Source of the DNA: an uncultured bacterium
GTDB lineage: Bacteria; Cyanobacteriota; Vampirovibrionia; Gastranaerophilales; Gastranaerophilaceae
DNA: 58,029 nt
NCBI GenBank assembly: GCA_902775025.1
Contig: CACYKP010000005.1
Location: 1 to 58,029, forward strand
Direction: 5' to 3'
This document shows positions 9,520 to 19,264 of this stretch, one piece after another. The notes under the pieces were generated by a model, which was not told the origin of the DNA, ran no database searches, and saw nothing but the letters and a program-made list of their open reading frames with translations. The stretch's first letter is position 1; the number at the start of each line of letters is the position of its first letter. Made by a program: the position numbers and the translations under genes.

Positions 9520-9696
9520 AAATATAGAATAGAAAAAAAAACACTTAATATCAACTACAAACGATAATGGTAACTAAGAACAATAACTTAAAGTTTCTTC
9601 GATTGCACCAAAAGCGTAATTTATATTTACCCCTGTATGACAGATTTGAGCAAATATCCATTTTAAGAAAAGTTTGGATCTTTCCCGCTTCATATA

Positions 9697-10728
9697 TTAA
9701 TTAACATTTTTAATATACAATTCTTCCAGCAAGACGCAAAAAGTTGCAGCTATTGCAGGTGCAAAAATTACTCCGACTATACCTAAGTATTGTGCAGTTA
9801 CCAGCAAGAAGAAATATATTATTAGCGGATGTATGTCTAATAACTTACCGAATACATAAGGTCTTACAAGATTATTTTCCGCCCATTGAGCAAAGCCAAA
9901 AATTAACACAACAAGCCCGATTTTTATTGCTCCCAGTTTACATACCGCTATCATTATTATTATAAATGCAATTGTAGGACCTACAACAGGAACAAGGTCA
10001 AAAACAGCTGTCATTAAACCCAATATTAATGCATAATCAATTCCTAAAATTGCTAAACCAATCACAATAATTAAACCCACGCTTGTTAGTGTTACCACTT
10101 GAGCAAGTATATATCCGCCGACCTTTTGAGAAATTGATTCTATTATCTCGTCTGCTCTTTGTTTTAAATCCTTAGGGAATAGGCTTAAATATCCTTTTTT
10201 AACTGTCTTTTTGTCAGCCATAAAATAGTAAATTATTATACAAGCTGCAAGAAAATAAACTAAAAAAGCGGCAATTCCTTTGCTGAACATTATTGATTTA
10301 TCAACAATATTAGACGTAACATCAGACGCTGATGACATCAAACCGCCTAAATCAATGTTATTTATATTTGTATCCGCAAGATAAGGTATTTTTAATAAAA
10401 AAGTTTTTGTATGTTCAAATCTCTCCGGCAACGCTTCTATAAACGAACCAATTTGCTCTCCGCCGGTTACAATGATTGGTATTAATAACAAAAAAACAAT
10501 AAAAAGTGTTCCCAATAACACAATTGCAGATGCTGCAGGGCGGTTAATTTTTTTGAATTTATCACATATCCTATCGACAATCGGATTTAGCGAACAAGAT
10601 ATTACAAAAGATGCAAAGAATAATATTGCGATATCTTTAATTTGTGCAATAAAAATTATAAACAAAATTGATAATACTAAAAATATAAAATTCTTTACTC
10701 CTAAATATTTTTCAAACAAATTAATCAT
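9697..10728 (-). CDS. AI-2E family transporter (PerM/TqsA-type membrane protein)
   Basis: 343 aa with about eight membrane segments in the family pattern: two pairs at the N-terminus, a soluble loop of about 80 residues (about 80-155), then the conserved C-terminal block D-L-V-P-V-V-G-P-T-I and NNLVRPYVFGKLLDIHPLIIYF. Members export small molecules (autoinducer-2 in the namesake) or act in Na+/H+ exchange, and the substrate cannot be read from sequence. The start is set by GGAGAG at a good distance from the ATG. It is divergent from the ABC ATPase gene, with about 85 bp of AT-rich DNA between. Confidence 0.85.
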   Translation of the reverse strand: MINLFEKYLGVKNFIFLVLSILFIIFIAQIKDIAILFFASFVISCSLNPIVDRICDKFKKINRPAASAIVLLGTLFIVFLLLIPIIVTGGEQIGSFIEALPERFEHTKTFLLKIPYLADTNINNIDLGGLMSSASDVTSNIVDKSIMFSKGIAAFLVYFLAACIIIYYFMADKKTVKKGYLSLFPKDLKQRADEIIESISQKVGGYILAQVVTLTSVGLIIVIGLAILGIDYALILGLMTAVFDLVPVVGPTIAFIIIMIAVCKLGAIKIGLVVLIFGFAQWAENNLVRPYVFGKLLDIHPLIIYFFLLVTAQYLGIVGVIFAPAIAATFCVLLEELYIKNVN

Positions 10729-10814
10729 ATTAACTCTCCTAACAAATGTTATACTATCATAAAATTATCCTTTTATATATTCTCAATAAAAATAAATAAT
10801 GATAAAATAAATTT

Positions 10815-11600
10815 ATGGGTAATTTACTTGAGATAAAAAATCTGACGGTAGAATATAAAAATACTGAGTCAAATAATAAAAAATCAGGTGTAATAGCAGT
10901 AAATGATGTTTCTATCACAATTAAAGAAGGAGAGATATATGCACTCGCAGGAGAATCCGGATGCGGAAAATCAACTCTTTCAAAAGCTGTTACAAAATTA
11001 GTTCCGATTAAGTCTGGGGATATACTATTTGATGGTACAAGTATAATAAATCATAATAAAGAACAAAAAAAAGAGTATCCTAAGCAGGTTCAGATGGTTT
11101 TTCAAAACCCTTATTCAAGTTTGAATCCAAAAATGAAAATAGGTAATATTTTAACAGAACCTCTTGATATTAATACAGAGTATTCTAAAAATAGAAAAAT
11201 TGCTATTATTAAAGAAGTCCTTGAGGAAGTCGGTCTTAACGAAACTATCCTTGATTTATATCCTCACGAATTTTCAGGAGGTCAAAGACAAAGAATTGCT
11301 ATTGCAAGAGCATTAGTTCTTAACCCAAGACTATTAATTGCGGATGAACCGGTTAGTGCTTTAGATGCAAGCATTCAAGCTCAAATAATAAATCTTTTTA
11401 AGGAGCTGCGAAAACAGAGAAATTTGACAATTCTGTTTATATCACATGATTTGAATGTAATAAGATATTTGGCAGACAGAGTCGGAATTATGTATTTTGG
11501 TAAATTGATTGAAGAAAATGATGCACTTTCGATTTTTAATTTTCCTAAAAAGGATTATACAAAATTATTATTGAGTTCTGCACCTATTTTAAAAAAATAA
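10815..11600 (+). CDS. Opp/Dpp-type ABC transporter ATP-binding protein (OppF-like), orphan
   Basis: 261 aa. Walker A GESGCGKST near residue 47, Q-loop MVFQNPYSSLNP typical of oligopeptide/nickel importers, signature FSGGQRQRIAIARAL, Walker B LLIADEPVSALD and switch His in ISHDLN are all intact, so it should hydrolyse ATP. The family energises uptake of peptides or nickel together with two permeases, a binding protein and usually a second ATPase (OppD). None of these lie in the window, so partners must be elsewhere. Confidence 0.85.
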   Translation: MGNLLEIKNLTVEYKNTESNNKKSGVIAVNDVSITIKEGEIYALAGESGCGKSTLSKAVTKLVPIKSGDILFDGTSIINHNKEQKKEYPKQVQMVFQNPYSSLNPKMKIGNILTEPLDINTEYSKNRKIAIIKEVLEEVGLNETILDLYPHEFSGGQRQRIAIARALVLNPRLLIADEPVSALDASIQAQIINLFKELRKQRNLTILFISHDLNVIRYLADRVGIMYFGKLIEENDALSIFNFPKKDYTKLLLSSAPILKK

Positions 11601-11706
11601 TCTACTCCGTTCGTATGAAAATTATTGCAAAATGTAAAAAAAATAAATTTTTCTCTAAAGTTTTTAAATTTTTTGCCGATATACATGATGTAGTATAGGA
11701 CATGTC

Positions 11707-13617
11707 ATGCGAAAATTGAACGGAATCACTATCAACGGAGAATATCTGGGTAATAGTGTTGTTATAAACGGTATGTTTAGAGCAATATGCACTATTTCTC
11801 CTGTTATAATGCGCGATTTTGTTCTTATAATTAATAAAATAGACAGATTAGACGAAGCAGTAAAAATACATAATTTTAATTGCGGATTTGATTGTATCGA
11901 TATAGAGTTTGAAAATAAAACATCTAAAGGCATGGCTAGTCTATACTTTAAGCTTTACGATGGTGAACCGTTATTAAAAGACTGCAAATTAGTAATAGAT
12001 AATGAGGAGTATAGTACTTTTGAAGAAAAAATAAAGTTGCGCACAAAAAATAATAAAGACATGACAAATCCTAACCAACAGCCCCAGAGTGGCAAGAATA
12101 GCGAACTTGATCGTCTGCAAAAAATAAGAGAGTTAAGGGAAAGAAAACAAGCAGAAAAAGCCGCAGGGACAAATTTTAATACAGGCAATTCGTCTAAAAA
12201 TGCCCCGAATCGACAAAATCCTGCAAATCTTTCTCCTGAACAGCTGAAAGAACAAAAGAAAAAAGAACTTTTGGACAAAAAACGAAGACTTTTAGAAGCA
12301 AAAAAAGCTAAAACATCATCTGCTGATATATCTGCTGAACAAGTAAACTCTGAGCAAAACGAATTAGCATTAGAAATAAATAATGATGATTCAGGAATAT
12401 CATCAACCAATTCAAGTGTACAAGATAAAAAGAAACCTGTAAGCAAACCAAGTACAATTGTAACACAGCCGGACGGCACTATTACTAATGAAAAAGGAGA
12501 GACCGTTGTAAAAGAAGAAAGGATAAATCCTGACGGTACGGTTTCGGAAGTTTATGTAAATCCAGATAATCCTGAAGAAGTTTATGAACAAAATGAAAAT
12601 GGCGAATTTATATGCGAAAAACCCGCTCAGGAAGAGTCATATAATGGAAATGATTATGCTGATGAGTTGGGAGAAAACGAATTCCAAAATAATACAGACA
12701 GTATTTTAGAAAATTTATCTGATGAAGATTTAGAAAATATGTCAGATGAAGAACTTGCAGCCTTAGAAGCCAAACTTAATGCAGAATTGGGCGAAAATAG
12801 CGGAGAATATAACAATTATGATAATTATTCCTCAAATCAAGGCGGATATCAGGGTAATAATTTTAATTTTGATGGTTTTGCTCAAGAATTAGCTCAAGGT
12901 CTCACTGAAGGATTGACTCAAGGGCTAGCACAAGGGCTGGTTCAAGGTTTAAGCCAAATCGGCGTTAATGGGGTTGGTGCAGGGATTGGTGCGGGACAAA
13001 GTTTTAGTACTGAGATGAACGCTGGAATGGGGACCGGAATGGGAATGGGCGGAATCGGGAATAATTCGGGTTTTGAGAACACTGATTTTGGTGATTCCTT
13101 CAGTGGCGGGTTTTCTGATGGTAATATATCAGGGCAAGGTTTCAATTCTGCTCCCGTTCAGCAAATAATGCCCGACTACTCTCAAATAGACGGTATGAAT
13201 TTTAATGCCGCTTATACTGCCAGAGATTCTTATTCCTATGACGAAAATTCAAATGTTGATGATATATCTGACTTCTATTCCGATTTTTATGATAATGTAA
13301 GTTCGTCAAACGAACAAAACTTAAATGCTCAATCACAACGTTCAGGCGCAGAAGGAGAAATGTCAGAATTAGATGCACTAAAAGCGGAATTAGAAGCTCT
13401 AAAAGCGCAGAATGAAGAAAAAAAAGATTTAATGACTGTAGAAGAATTTATGGCGCAACAGCAACAATTAAAAGAAGAAAAAGAGAAATTAAGCAGAAAA
13501 AAGATGCGAATAGTAGGCAGTAGTGGAAGAGTTAATGCGAGTGCGCTTGACGGAGGAGTTTTTGCTGCGGGCAAAAAACTTTATAAATGGGGTGATACCC
13601 GTGTTTTAGACGAATAA
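11707..13617 (+). CDS. Low-complexity 636-aa protein with small N-terminal domain and amphipathic repeats
   Basis: Residues 1-115 form a compact, beta-rich domain that might be PilZ-like, although I see no RxxxR or D/NxSxxG motif. Then come a Lys/Gln/Glu-rich helical stretch (about 120-210), a short proline- and glycine-containing linker with G-T-I/G-T-V repeats, an acidic stretch with LSDEDLENMSDEELAALEAK, a period-4 run (AQGL/EGL/QGL units) at about 395-415, a Gly/Met-rich segment, and a C-terminal coiled coil. There is no signal peptide. The 3' end overlaps the convergent TPR gene by 37 bp. The modular, disordered composition suggests a scaffold or surface-assembly protein; function not recognised. 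Confidence 0.6.
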   Translation: MRKLNGITINGEYLGNSVVINGMFRAICTISPVIMRDFVLIINKIDRLDEAVKIHNFNCGFDCIDIEFENKTSKGMASLYFKLYDGEPLLKDCKLVIDNEEYSTFEEKIKLRTKNNKDMTNPNQQPQSGKNSELDRLQKIRELRERKQAEKAAGTNFNTGNSSKNAPNRQNPANLSPEQLKEQKKKELLDKKRRLLEAKKAKTSSADISAEQVNSEQNELALEINNDDSGISSTNSSVQDKKKPVSKPSTIVTQPDGTITNEKGETVVKEERINPDGTVSEVYVNPDNPEEVYEQNENGEFICEKPAQEESYNGNDYADELGENEFQNNTDSILENLSDEDLENMSDEELAALEAKLNAELGENSGEYNNYDNYSSNQGGYQGNNFNFDGFAQELAQGLTEGLTQGLAQGLVQGLSQIGVNGVGAGIGAGQSFSTEMNAGMGTGMGMGGIGNNSGFENTDFGDSFSGGFSDGNISGQGFNSAPVQQIMPDYSQIDGMNFNAAYTARDSYSYDENSNVDDISDFYSDFYDNVSSSNEQNLNAQSQRSGAEGEMSELDALKAELEALKAQNEEKKDLMTVEEFMAQQQQLKEEKEKLSRKKMRIVGSSGRVNASALDGGVFAAGKKLYKWGDTRVLDE

Positions 13618-14933
13618 TAAGATTTTTGCGGAATTATGTGAGAACCGATAAGTGTTTTAAACTTTGGATCTTTATATAAATAAATATCAACAGTATAGTG
13701 CTGTAACTCTCGTTTTGTAAATATTTTGCTGCCTAATACCACATCTAAACGTCTACCTTCTGTGTCGTTTGCAAAAAGTGGTAATTTTTTTGAAGCGCAA
13801 GGTACAACAACAGTCTGCTTTACTTTGTCGTCCTTTTTTAATACGAATTCTACGTATAATTTTTTGATATCTTCTGTTGATACATTTTTAATTTTATATG
13901 TATTTCTTAATTGGTAGGTAAAAAATATTTTTTTTACTATTAACGACTTTAAATCAATATTAATATCGTTTTTATAAACAACCTTATTCTGCGTATATAA
14001 ATCCAAAGAGTGAATTCTATATCTGTAGTATTTAGCCTGAATTTGATTATTCTGAATATCCATCATATTGGCAGCTTTAATTAATGCTTTTCCGAATGCG
14101 AGGTAGTCAATTTCTTGCGGGATTTTTTGCATTAGTTCCTCAAAAAAGTCAATAGCCAAAATGGGATCTAAATCAGCATAAATAAGTGCAAGTCTATATT
14201 TAATATTCAAATTATCCGGATCGTATTTAAGGGCCTTTTTCAAAAATCTTGCTGCATCAGAAGAACTTCCGCCTTTCTCTATTATAACTGATGCAGCTTC
14301 GATATAAGATGATACAATTCGTTTTTTTATTGATTCATGAATATATCTATCTCGTTTTTTTAATCTGGTATAATAATAATTTGCTTTTTCATAAGCTTCT
14401 GCTGCTTTAAGAAATTTTGATTCAGAATAATATTTATCTCCCAATATAATATATGTACGAGTTTTGAAACGAACAAGTTTTAATGAATTTATGTCAGGCA
14501 CATCATTAATAACCTCTTCTGCATCTTTTGTTTTATTTTGAGTAATAAGAACAGTTGCAAATTTTTGATGGGCAGCAAAAGTTCCGTTAGGTGATTTTTC
14601 TAGTGCTAAATGATATGCATATTCGGCTCTTTGCATATCACCCGCTGCATAATATAAATCACCTACATTAATACAAACAGCGTAATTTTTGCCGGTTAAA
14701 GAAGATGTTAAATCAGCATGATTGACAATTTGTTTAGCAATTTGCTGCTCTATTTGCACCCTATCTGCTCTGTTTGAATATAGATTTTTAATCATTTCAC
14801 TTCTGGAATGGAATGATAATAATACAGTAAATATAACTGCAAACAAAAATGATATCCCCGCAGTTTTTATATATCCTTGCAGTTCTTGTTTTAGTGTTAT
14901 TTCCGGTTCACGTTTTGTTTTTTCTTTAATCAT
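13581..14933 (-). CDS. Membrane-anchored TPR protein
   Basis: 450 aa. One membrane helix at about residues 27-44 is followed by tetratricopeptide-like repeats, clearest at INVGDLYYAAGDMQRAEYAYHLALEKSPN, LGDKYYSESKFLKAAEAYEKAN and AARFLKKALKYDPDNLNIKYRLALIYADLD. The C-terminal 150 residues are a beta-rich domain of unknown kind. The protein probably sits in the inner membrane with the repeats outside the cytoplasm as a protein-binding platform. Its ATG lies inside the end of the MgtC-family gene (8-bp overlap, AGGAA upstream), so the two are translationally coupled. Confidence 0.75.
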   Translation of the reverse strand: MIKEKTKREPEITLKQELQGYIKTAGISFLFAVIFTVLLSFHSRSEMIKNLYSNRADRVQIEQQIAKQIVNHADLTSSLTGKNYAVCINVGDLYYAAGDMQRAEYAYHLALEKSPNGTFAAHQKFATVLITQNKTKDAEEVINDVPDINSLKLVRFKTRTYIILGDKYYSESKFLKAAEAYEKANYYYTRLKKRDRYIHESIKKRIVSSYIEAASVIIEKGGSSSDAARFLKKALKYDPDNLNIKYRLALIYADLDPILAIDFFEELMQKIPQEIDYLAFGKALIKAANMMDIQNNQIQAKYYRYRIHSLDLYTQNKVVYKNDINIDLKSLIVKKIFFTYQLRNTYKIKNVSTEDIKKLYVEFVLKKDDKVKQTVVVPCASKKLPLFANDTEGRRLDVVLGSKIFTKRELQHYTVDIYLYKDPKFKTLIGSHIIPQKSYYSSKTRVSPHL

Positions 14934-15639
14934 TTAATTCCTGTAAAGACACAGAGTCAGCATCTGTAATATTGTTAATTGCATCGTATATTTCATCAAT
15001 TACTTTTTTATTGGAAAGTTCAAAAGATGATGAAATTTTTGACTTTTGCGGATTTTCAATCAGTTTTTTTACCGTAAAATCTTTCATTTCATCTACTTTT
15101 GACTTTAAGCATTCATATATTTTCTTGGCATCATCACCCGAACAGTATACTGATATTTTAAACCTTTTAACCTGTTTTCCGCTGGAAGGAAGAAATTGTC
15201 TTTCAAAAACCCTTATTAACGTCAAAACAGCAACGCTTATTATCGTAGATATAACTGCAACATCATACATTCCTGCACCGCACGCCATACCTATACTTGC
15301 AGCAATCCAAAGAGTAGCAGCTGTTGTAAGACCAAATACCATTGGGCCATTTCTTAAAACAGTACCTGCGCCGATAAAACCGATACCCGTTACAATCTGT
15401 GCGGCTATTCTTGCGGTATCTCTAACGCCGGTTGCTTGGTCAACAATTACATTATCTCCGTCAGCAAATGTCGGAAAACCATATATTGAAAGAAGTGTAA
15501 ACACACAAGCACCCAAACAAACTAATATGTGTGTTCTTAAACCGGCATATTTGTTTGTGAGTTCTCTTTCCAGTCCGAGTGAAAAACCCAGTATTAATGC
15601 AACTAAAAGTCTTATTGCAAAATCTATATTAAAATCCAT
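14926..15639 (-). CDS. MgtC/SapB family membrane protein
   Basis: 237 aa. The N-terminal half has four to five membrane helices with the family motifs LGLERE-(L)-x-N-K near residue 20 and TGIGFIGAGTVLRNG near residue 88. The C-terminal part is a soluble domain of about 90 residues that resembles an ACT-like fold, as in MgtC. Relatives affect magnesium homeostasis and modulate F-type ATP synthase in pathogens; commensals carry them too. It heads a two-gene operon with the TPR protein. GGGAGAGAG lies before the ATG. Confidence 0.88.
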   Translation of the reverse strand: MDFNIDFAIRLLVALILGFSLGLERELTNKYAGLRTHILVCLGACVFTLLSIYGFPTFADGDNVIVDQATGVRDTARIAAQIVTGIGFIGAGTVLRNGPMVFGLTTAATLWIAASIGMACGAGMYDVAVISTIISVAVLTLIRVFERQFLPSSGKQVKRFKISVYCSGDDAKKIYECLKSKVDEMKDFTVKKLIENPQKSKISSSFELSNKKVIDEIYDAINNITDADSVSLQELND

Positions 15640-15738
15640 ATACTCTCTCCCTATACAATCAATAATACTATATATGCCTTAAAAATACAATGTTTGGTAT
15701 ATGGAAGCTTAAGTTGTTTTAAAGTATAATTAGTTATT

Positions 15739-16770
15739 ATGAATACAAAGCAAATGACTATAAAAGAACAGCTTCAAGAGCGTGAATATGAATTATTAAG
15801 TCCGTATGCAACAAAATGCAAAGAGTCGAAAGGCAGAAAACGTCCCAGAACGGATACTTTTGAGATAAGAACCGAATTCCAAAGAGATAGAGATAAAATT
15901 TTGCATTCAAAATCATTTAGAAGGTTAAAACATAAAACACAAGTTTTTTTATCTCCGTACAATGATCATTTTAGGACAAGATTAACCCATACACTAGAGG
16001 TATCTCAGATAGGAAGAACAATGGCAAGGGCTTTAAGGCTGAATGAAGATTTAGTCGAAGCAATTGCTCTGGGACACGATTTAGGTCATACAGCTTTTGG
16101 TCATTGCGGAGAAGGAACTTTAGATGAGTTATTATCTAACGGTTTTCACCATAACTTACAATCAGTAAGAGTTGTGGAGGTTTTGGAAGATATGAATCTT
16201 TGTCAAGAAGTTGTTGACGGTATTTTAACTCATACTTGGGGATATAAGCCAAAGACTCCTGAAGCTCAAATTGTACAATATGCCGATAAAATCGCATATA
16301 TTAATCATGATATCGAGGATTCTGTAAGAGCGGGAATTATTTCAGAAAAAGACTTGCCGGCTGATTGTGTTAAATATTTCACCTCCGATCAATCAACACG
16401 GTTGGGAAAAATGATAACTGATGTTATTACAAATTCAATGGACAATCCAAAAGTTGAAATGACTGAAGAAGGCTGGTTTTATGTAACAAAACTGAGAACT
16501 TGGATGTTTGATAATGTTTATCTTGATCCTGTCGCAAAAGCAGAGGAAAAGAAAGCAAAAAATATTATAAAATCTTTGTATGAATATTATACGGAAATGT
16601 TAAAAGCTTATTATTCTGAAGAAGAAATTCCTCAAATTGTAACGGATTATATTTCAGGAATGACTGACCAGTACGCTATAAGAAGATATTTGGATTTATT
16701 TGTACCATCACCGCTTGCAGAACATGCAAACGACGATGCACTGTTAAAAAAAGCCAGAGAACGCAAATAA
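15739..16770 (+). CDS. dgt: Deoxyguanosinetriphosphate triphosphohydrolase-like protein (HD domain)
   Basis: 343 aa, matching the shorter dGTPase-like type. The N-terminal R-D-R-D-K-I-L-H-S-x-x-F-R-R-L motif and the HD-domain metal ligands (RLTHTLEVSQIGR, then ALGHDLGHTAFGHCGE) are intact, and a further conserved D lies in ADKIAYINHDIED. It hydrolyses dNTPs to nucleosides plus triphosphate, controlling dNTP pools. It is a single gene; the stop codon is 1 bp from the convergent methyltransferase end. The ribosome site is weak. Confidence 0.9.
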   Translation: MNTKQMTIKEQLQEREYELLSPYATKCKESKGRKRPRTDTFEIRTEFQRDRDKILHSKSFRRLKHKTQVFLSPYNDHFRTRLTHTLEVSQIGRTMARALRLNEDLVEAIALGHDLGHTAFGHCGEGTLDELLSNGFHHNLQSVRVVEVLEDMNLCQEVVDGILTHTWGYKPKTPEAQIVQYADKIAYINHDIEDSVRAGIISEKDLPADCVKYFTSDQSTRLGKMITDVITNSMDNPKVEMTEEGWFYVTKLRTWMFDNVYLDPVAKAEEKKAKNIIKSLYEYYTEMLKAYYSEEEIPQIVTDYISGMTDQYAIRRYLDLFVPSPLAEHANDDALLKKARERK

Positions 16771-16771
16771 T

Positions 16772-18181
16772 TTAGTATGGTAATTTTATCTCAGGAATTT
16801 GAACATTTTTTAAATCTATAATGGCAACATTTTCTATGTGATATGTGTGAGGGAACATGTCAAACGGCTGTATATATTCTACTATTGCACCGTGTTCTTT
16901 CAGGTATTTCAAATCTCTTGCAAGTGTTGCGGGATTACAAGATACATAAATAATTTTCTTTTCCGTTAGCTTTAAAGCATAGTCTAAACTGTTAAGCGAG
17001 CATCCCTTTCTCGGAGGGTCAAGAATTGTTATTTGAAATTGCCTGCCTAATGCTGTTTCATTTGATAAAAAATCACCTGCATCGCCCTGATGAAGCTCTA
17101 TATTTTTTATTTCATTATCATCAATTACTTCTTTTGCAAGCTCTACTGACTGCTTTACTTCTTCTATACTTACGACTTTTGAAGCTATATCGGACAAACA
17201 AATACCAAAAGCTGTTATTCCTGCGTATGCATCCAGTATTGTTGGTTTATCAAAATTGTTTTGTATATAGTTTTTTACATACCTAAATATTTTATCTGCA
17301 CTTAAAGGATTGACTTGGAAAAAAGTATTAACTGAAACCTTGAAAGTCTTATCGCATAAATTTTCTTCTATAAAATCCTGACCGCAAACTATTTCTGTTT
17401 TGTTACTTAGTATAAGATTTGTTTTTTTGTCGTTAAAATTTATTCCGACACCCGAAACATTTTCAAAATTATCAAAAATCAAATTACATAATTCTTTTGC
17501 ACTATTTGATATTTTATTAGAATTAACAACTAAAACCACCAAACTTTTTTTATTAGCATATGATGTTCTAATAACAACGTGCCTAAGTTCTCCTCTATGC
17601 GTACTTTCATCATACCCTGTTATATTCCCGTTATTCCTGATAAAATCAATTATTTCATCGCAGTATGCCGGCTGTATCGGACAATGCTTAACATTAACAA
17701 GTTCATGGCTTCCTGTTTTGTAGTAACCTGCAAGTATTCTTTTAGAATCTTTTGTTTGTCCTATAGGATATTGAATTTTATGCCTGTATTCTTTTGTTAT
17801 TGGTGAAGGAATAACATCTCTAACTTCAACGTCATGACCATATATAGACCTCATTGTATCTTGTACAATTTCTTTTTTTATTTTCAATTGAGCATCATAA
17901 TCAATAAATTGAAGCTGACATGCTCCGCAAACTTTTTGCATCTTGCAAAACGGTTCTATCCTATTTGGGGAAGGTTCAATTACCTCAATAATTTCAGCAT
18001 TAGCAAAATTTTTGTTCTTTTTTCCGACTCTAATCTTAACAATATCATTAGGACAAGCATTTTTTACAAAAATAACATACCCGTCAACTTTTGCAATTCC
18101 TAAACCTAAATTAGAGAGTTTTTCTATTTTAACTGTAAGTTCTGATGGTATTTCTTTTTTAGTAATCAATTGTTCCTTCAC
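16772..18181 (-). CDS. 23S rRNA (uracil-5)-methyltransferase RumA/RlmD-like
   Basis: 469 aa. An N-terminal TRAM domain (about 10-70) is followed by the iron-sulfur cysteines PFCKMQKVCGACQLQ, the SAM-binding block ILDAYAGITAFGICLS, the catalytic-site motif LDPPRKGCS, and YVSCNPATLARDLKYL with the nucleophilic cysteine. It methylates C5 of a uridine in 23S rRNA or tRNA; the exact position cannot be read. The start is a GTG at 18181, whose only SD-like sequence (AGAGGG) comes from an arm of an inverted repeat between this gene and the upstream exonuclease gene; a TTG four codons in is an alternative. Probably co-transcribed with the exonuclease. Confidence 0.88.
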   Translation of the reverse strand: MKEQLITKKEIPSELTVKIEKLSNLGLGIAKVDGYVIFVKNACPNDIVKIRVGKKNKNFANAEIIEVIEPSPNRIEPFCKMQKVCGACQLQFIDYDAQLKIKKEIVQDTMRSIYGHDVEVRDVIPSPITKEYRHKIQYPIGQTKDSKRILAGYYKTGSHELVNVKHCPIQPAYCDEIIDFIRNNGNITGYDESTHRGELRHVVIRTSYANKKSLVVLVVNSNKISNSAKELCNLIFDNFENVSGVGINFNDKKTNLILSNKTEIVCGQDFIEENLCDKTFKVSVNTFFQVNPLSADKIFRYVKNYIQNNFDKPTILDAYAGITAFGICLSDIASKVVSIEEVKQSVELAKEVIDDNEIKNIELHQGDAGDFLSNETALGRQFQITILDPPRKGCSLNSLDYALKLTEKKIIYVSCNPATLARDLKYLKEHGAIVEYIQPFDMFPHTYHIENVAIIDLKNVQIPEIKLPY

Positions 18182-18186
18182 CCCAA

Positions 18187-18207
18187 CCCTCTCCCTTAGG
18201 GCGAGGG
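18187..18207. repeat. GC-rich inverted repeat between two co-directional genes
   Basis: CCCTCTCCC-TTA-GGGCGAGGG is a near-perfect palindrome, standing out in AT-rich DNA. It lies in the 34-bp gap between the exonuclease stop and the methyltransferase GTG start, and its minus-strand arm (AGAGGG) sits five bases before that GTG. The resulting RNA hairpin would occlude the ribosome site. Confidence 0.7.
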
Positions 18208-18215
18208 AGTTTTTA

Positions 18216-19133
18216 TTACTTGCATGGTTTTATTACTTGAATATTTCTTGTTTCGGATATTTCCTGACGAGCATCACGAATTATCTCTTTGTATTCTTCA
18301 GAAAGACTTAATCCGTTGCATAACCTGTCAATAAATCCGTTGTTTACTTTAACTGCTTTTTCTAAAGCACCGACATCTTCTAAAACATCTTTAATTTCAG
18401 CTAAATCGTACCCAAAAGACTGTTTTGATTGATAAATCATCATTTCTCCGGTTTCAGCAACAAGGGGTTCTCCGCCTAAGTCAAAGTGAAGCTTAAATAC
18501 TGATTTTAAATCTTGAAGTTCAGCCTGCATAGTTGCGATACTTTGTTGGATTCTTAAGTATCTGTCAAAAAGATAGTCAACATTTTTAAGCTGTTTTTGC
18601 TGCCAATCAAGTCTTTGTAGATATAATTTTTTAAGCTTAGGATAAGCTAATGCAAGCCCCATTGTATCAGCCATAGCTCTATGATGGTTTTGAAGGTCAA
18701 CATTAAATCTGTGAGTTAAAGCTTCAAGACCGTGAGATTCAAGCTCCGGTGCAATCTCTTTAAACATCATTTGAGAATCTATTCTGGGGTTCTCTAATTT
18801 CGTCCCAAAAACTCTTAATTTTGCTTCATTCAAGAATGAGTAATCAAAAATTACATTGTGGGCAACGATAGGATAATCACCTATAAATTCTAAAATTTTT
18901 GGTAATGCTTCTTCTTCACTTGGCGCATCTTCTACCATATCAGGTGTAATCCCGTGTATGGCAATGCTTGATTTTCTAATGTGCTGATGCGGATTTATTA
19001 AAGTTTGATATTCATCTTTAATTTTTCCGTTTTCAAGACGAACTGCAGCAAATTCAATAATACGTTCCCTTGTGTAATCTAAACCTGTTGTTTCTGTATC
19101 TAAAACTATTTCTATCTCTTTTTTTCTAGGCAT
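18216..19133 (-). CDS. DnaQ-like 3'-5' exonuclease (DEDDh)
   Basis: 305 aa. Exo I is VLDTETTGLDYTRERIIEFAAV, Exo II is PIVAHNVIFDYSFL, and Exo III is HHRAMADTMGLA (His and Asp of DEDDh), all in the first 170 residues. The rest is helical and not recognised. Such proteins act as proofreading subunits, in RNA trimming, or alone in repair; the C-terminal part does not match a polymerase. Located directly upstream of the rRNA methyltransferase gene. Confidence 0.88.
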   Translation of the reverse strand: MPRKKEIEIVLDTETTGLDYTRERIIEFAAVRLENGKIKDEYQTLINPHQHIRKSSIAIHGITPDMVEDAPSEEEALPKILEFIGDYPIVAHNVIFDYSFLNEAKLRVFGTKLENPRIDSQMMFKEIAPELESHGLEALTHRFNVDLQNHHRAMADTMGLALAYPKLKKLYLQRLDWQQKQLKNVDYLFDRYLRIQQSIATMQAELQDLKSVFKLHFDLGGEPLVAETGEMMIYQSKQSFGYDLAEIKDVLEDVGALEKAVKVNNGFIDRLCNGLSLSEEYKEIIRDARQEISETRNIQVIKPCK

Positions 19134-19264
19134 GATGTATATATCCCTTTTGACCTTTTCTATAAGTTAAAAAACTTACCTCATATCTCCTCAATAGAAT
19201 AATAGCATAAATATTTCAAATATGGTAATATTATTAAGAAGTTAAAATCTTAAGGAGAGTTTAT

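Noticed and set aside
10815-11600. Complete peptide ABC transporter operon
   Set aside because: Only the ATPase is present; neighbours on both sides are unrelated.
11955-13574. Several minus-strand frames of 67-174 codons opposite the 636-aa protein
   Set aside because: Ser/Phe/Pro-rich mirror images of the low-complexity coding strand; no start signals.
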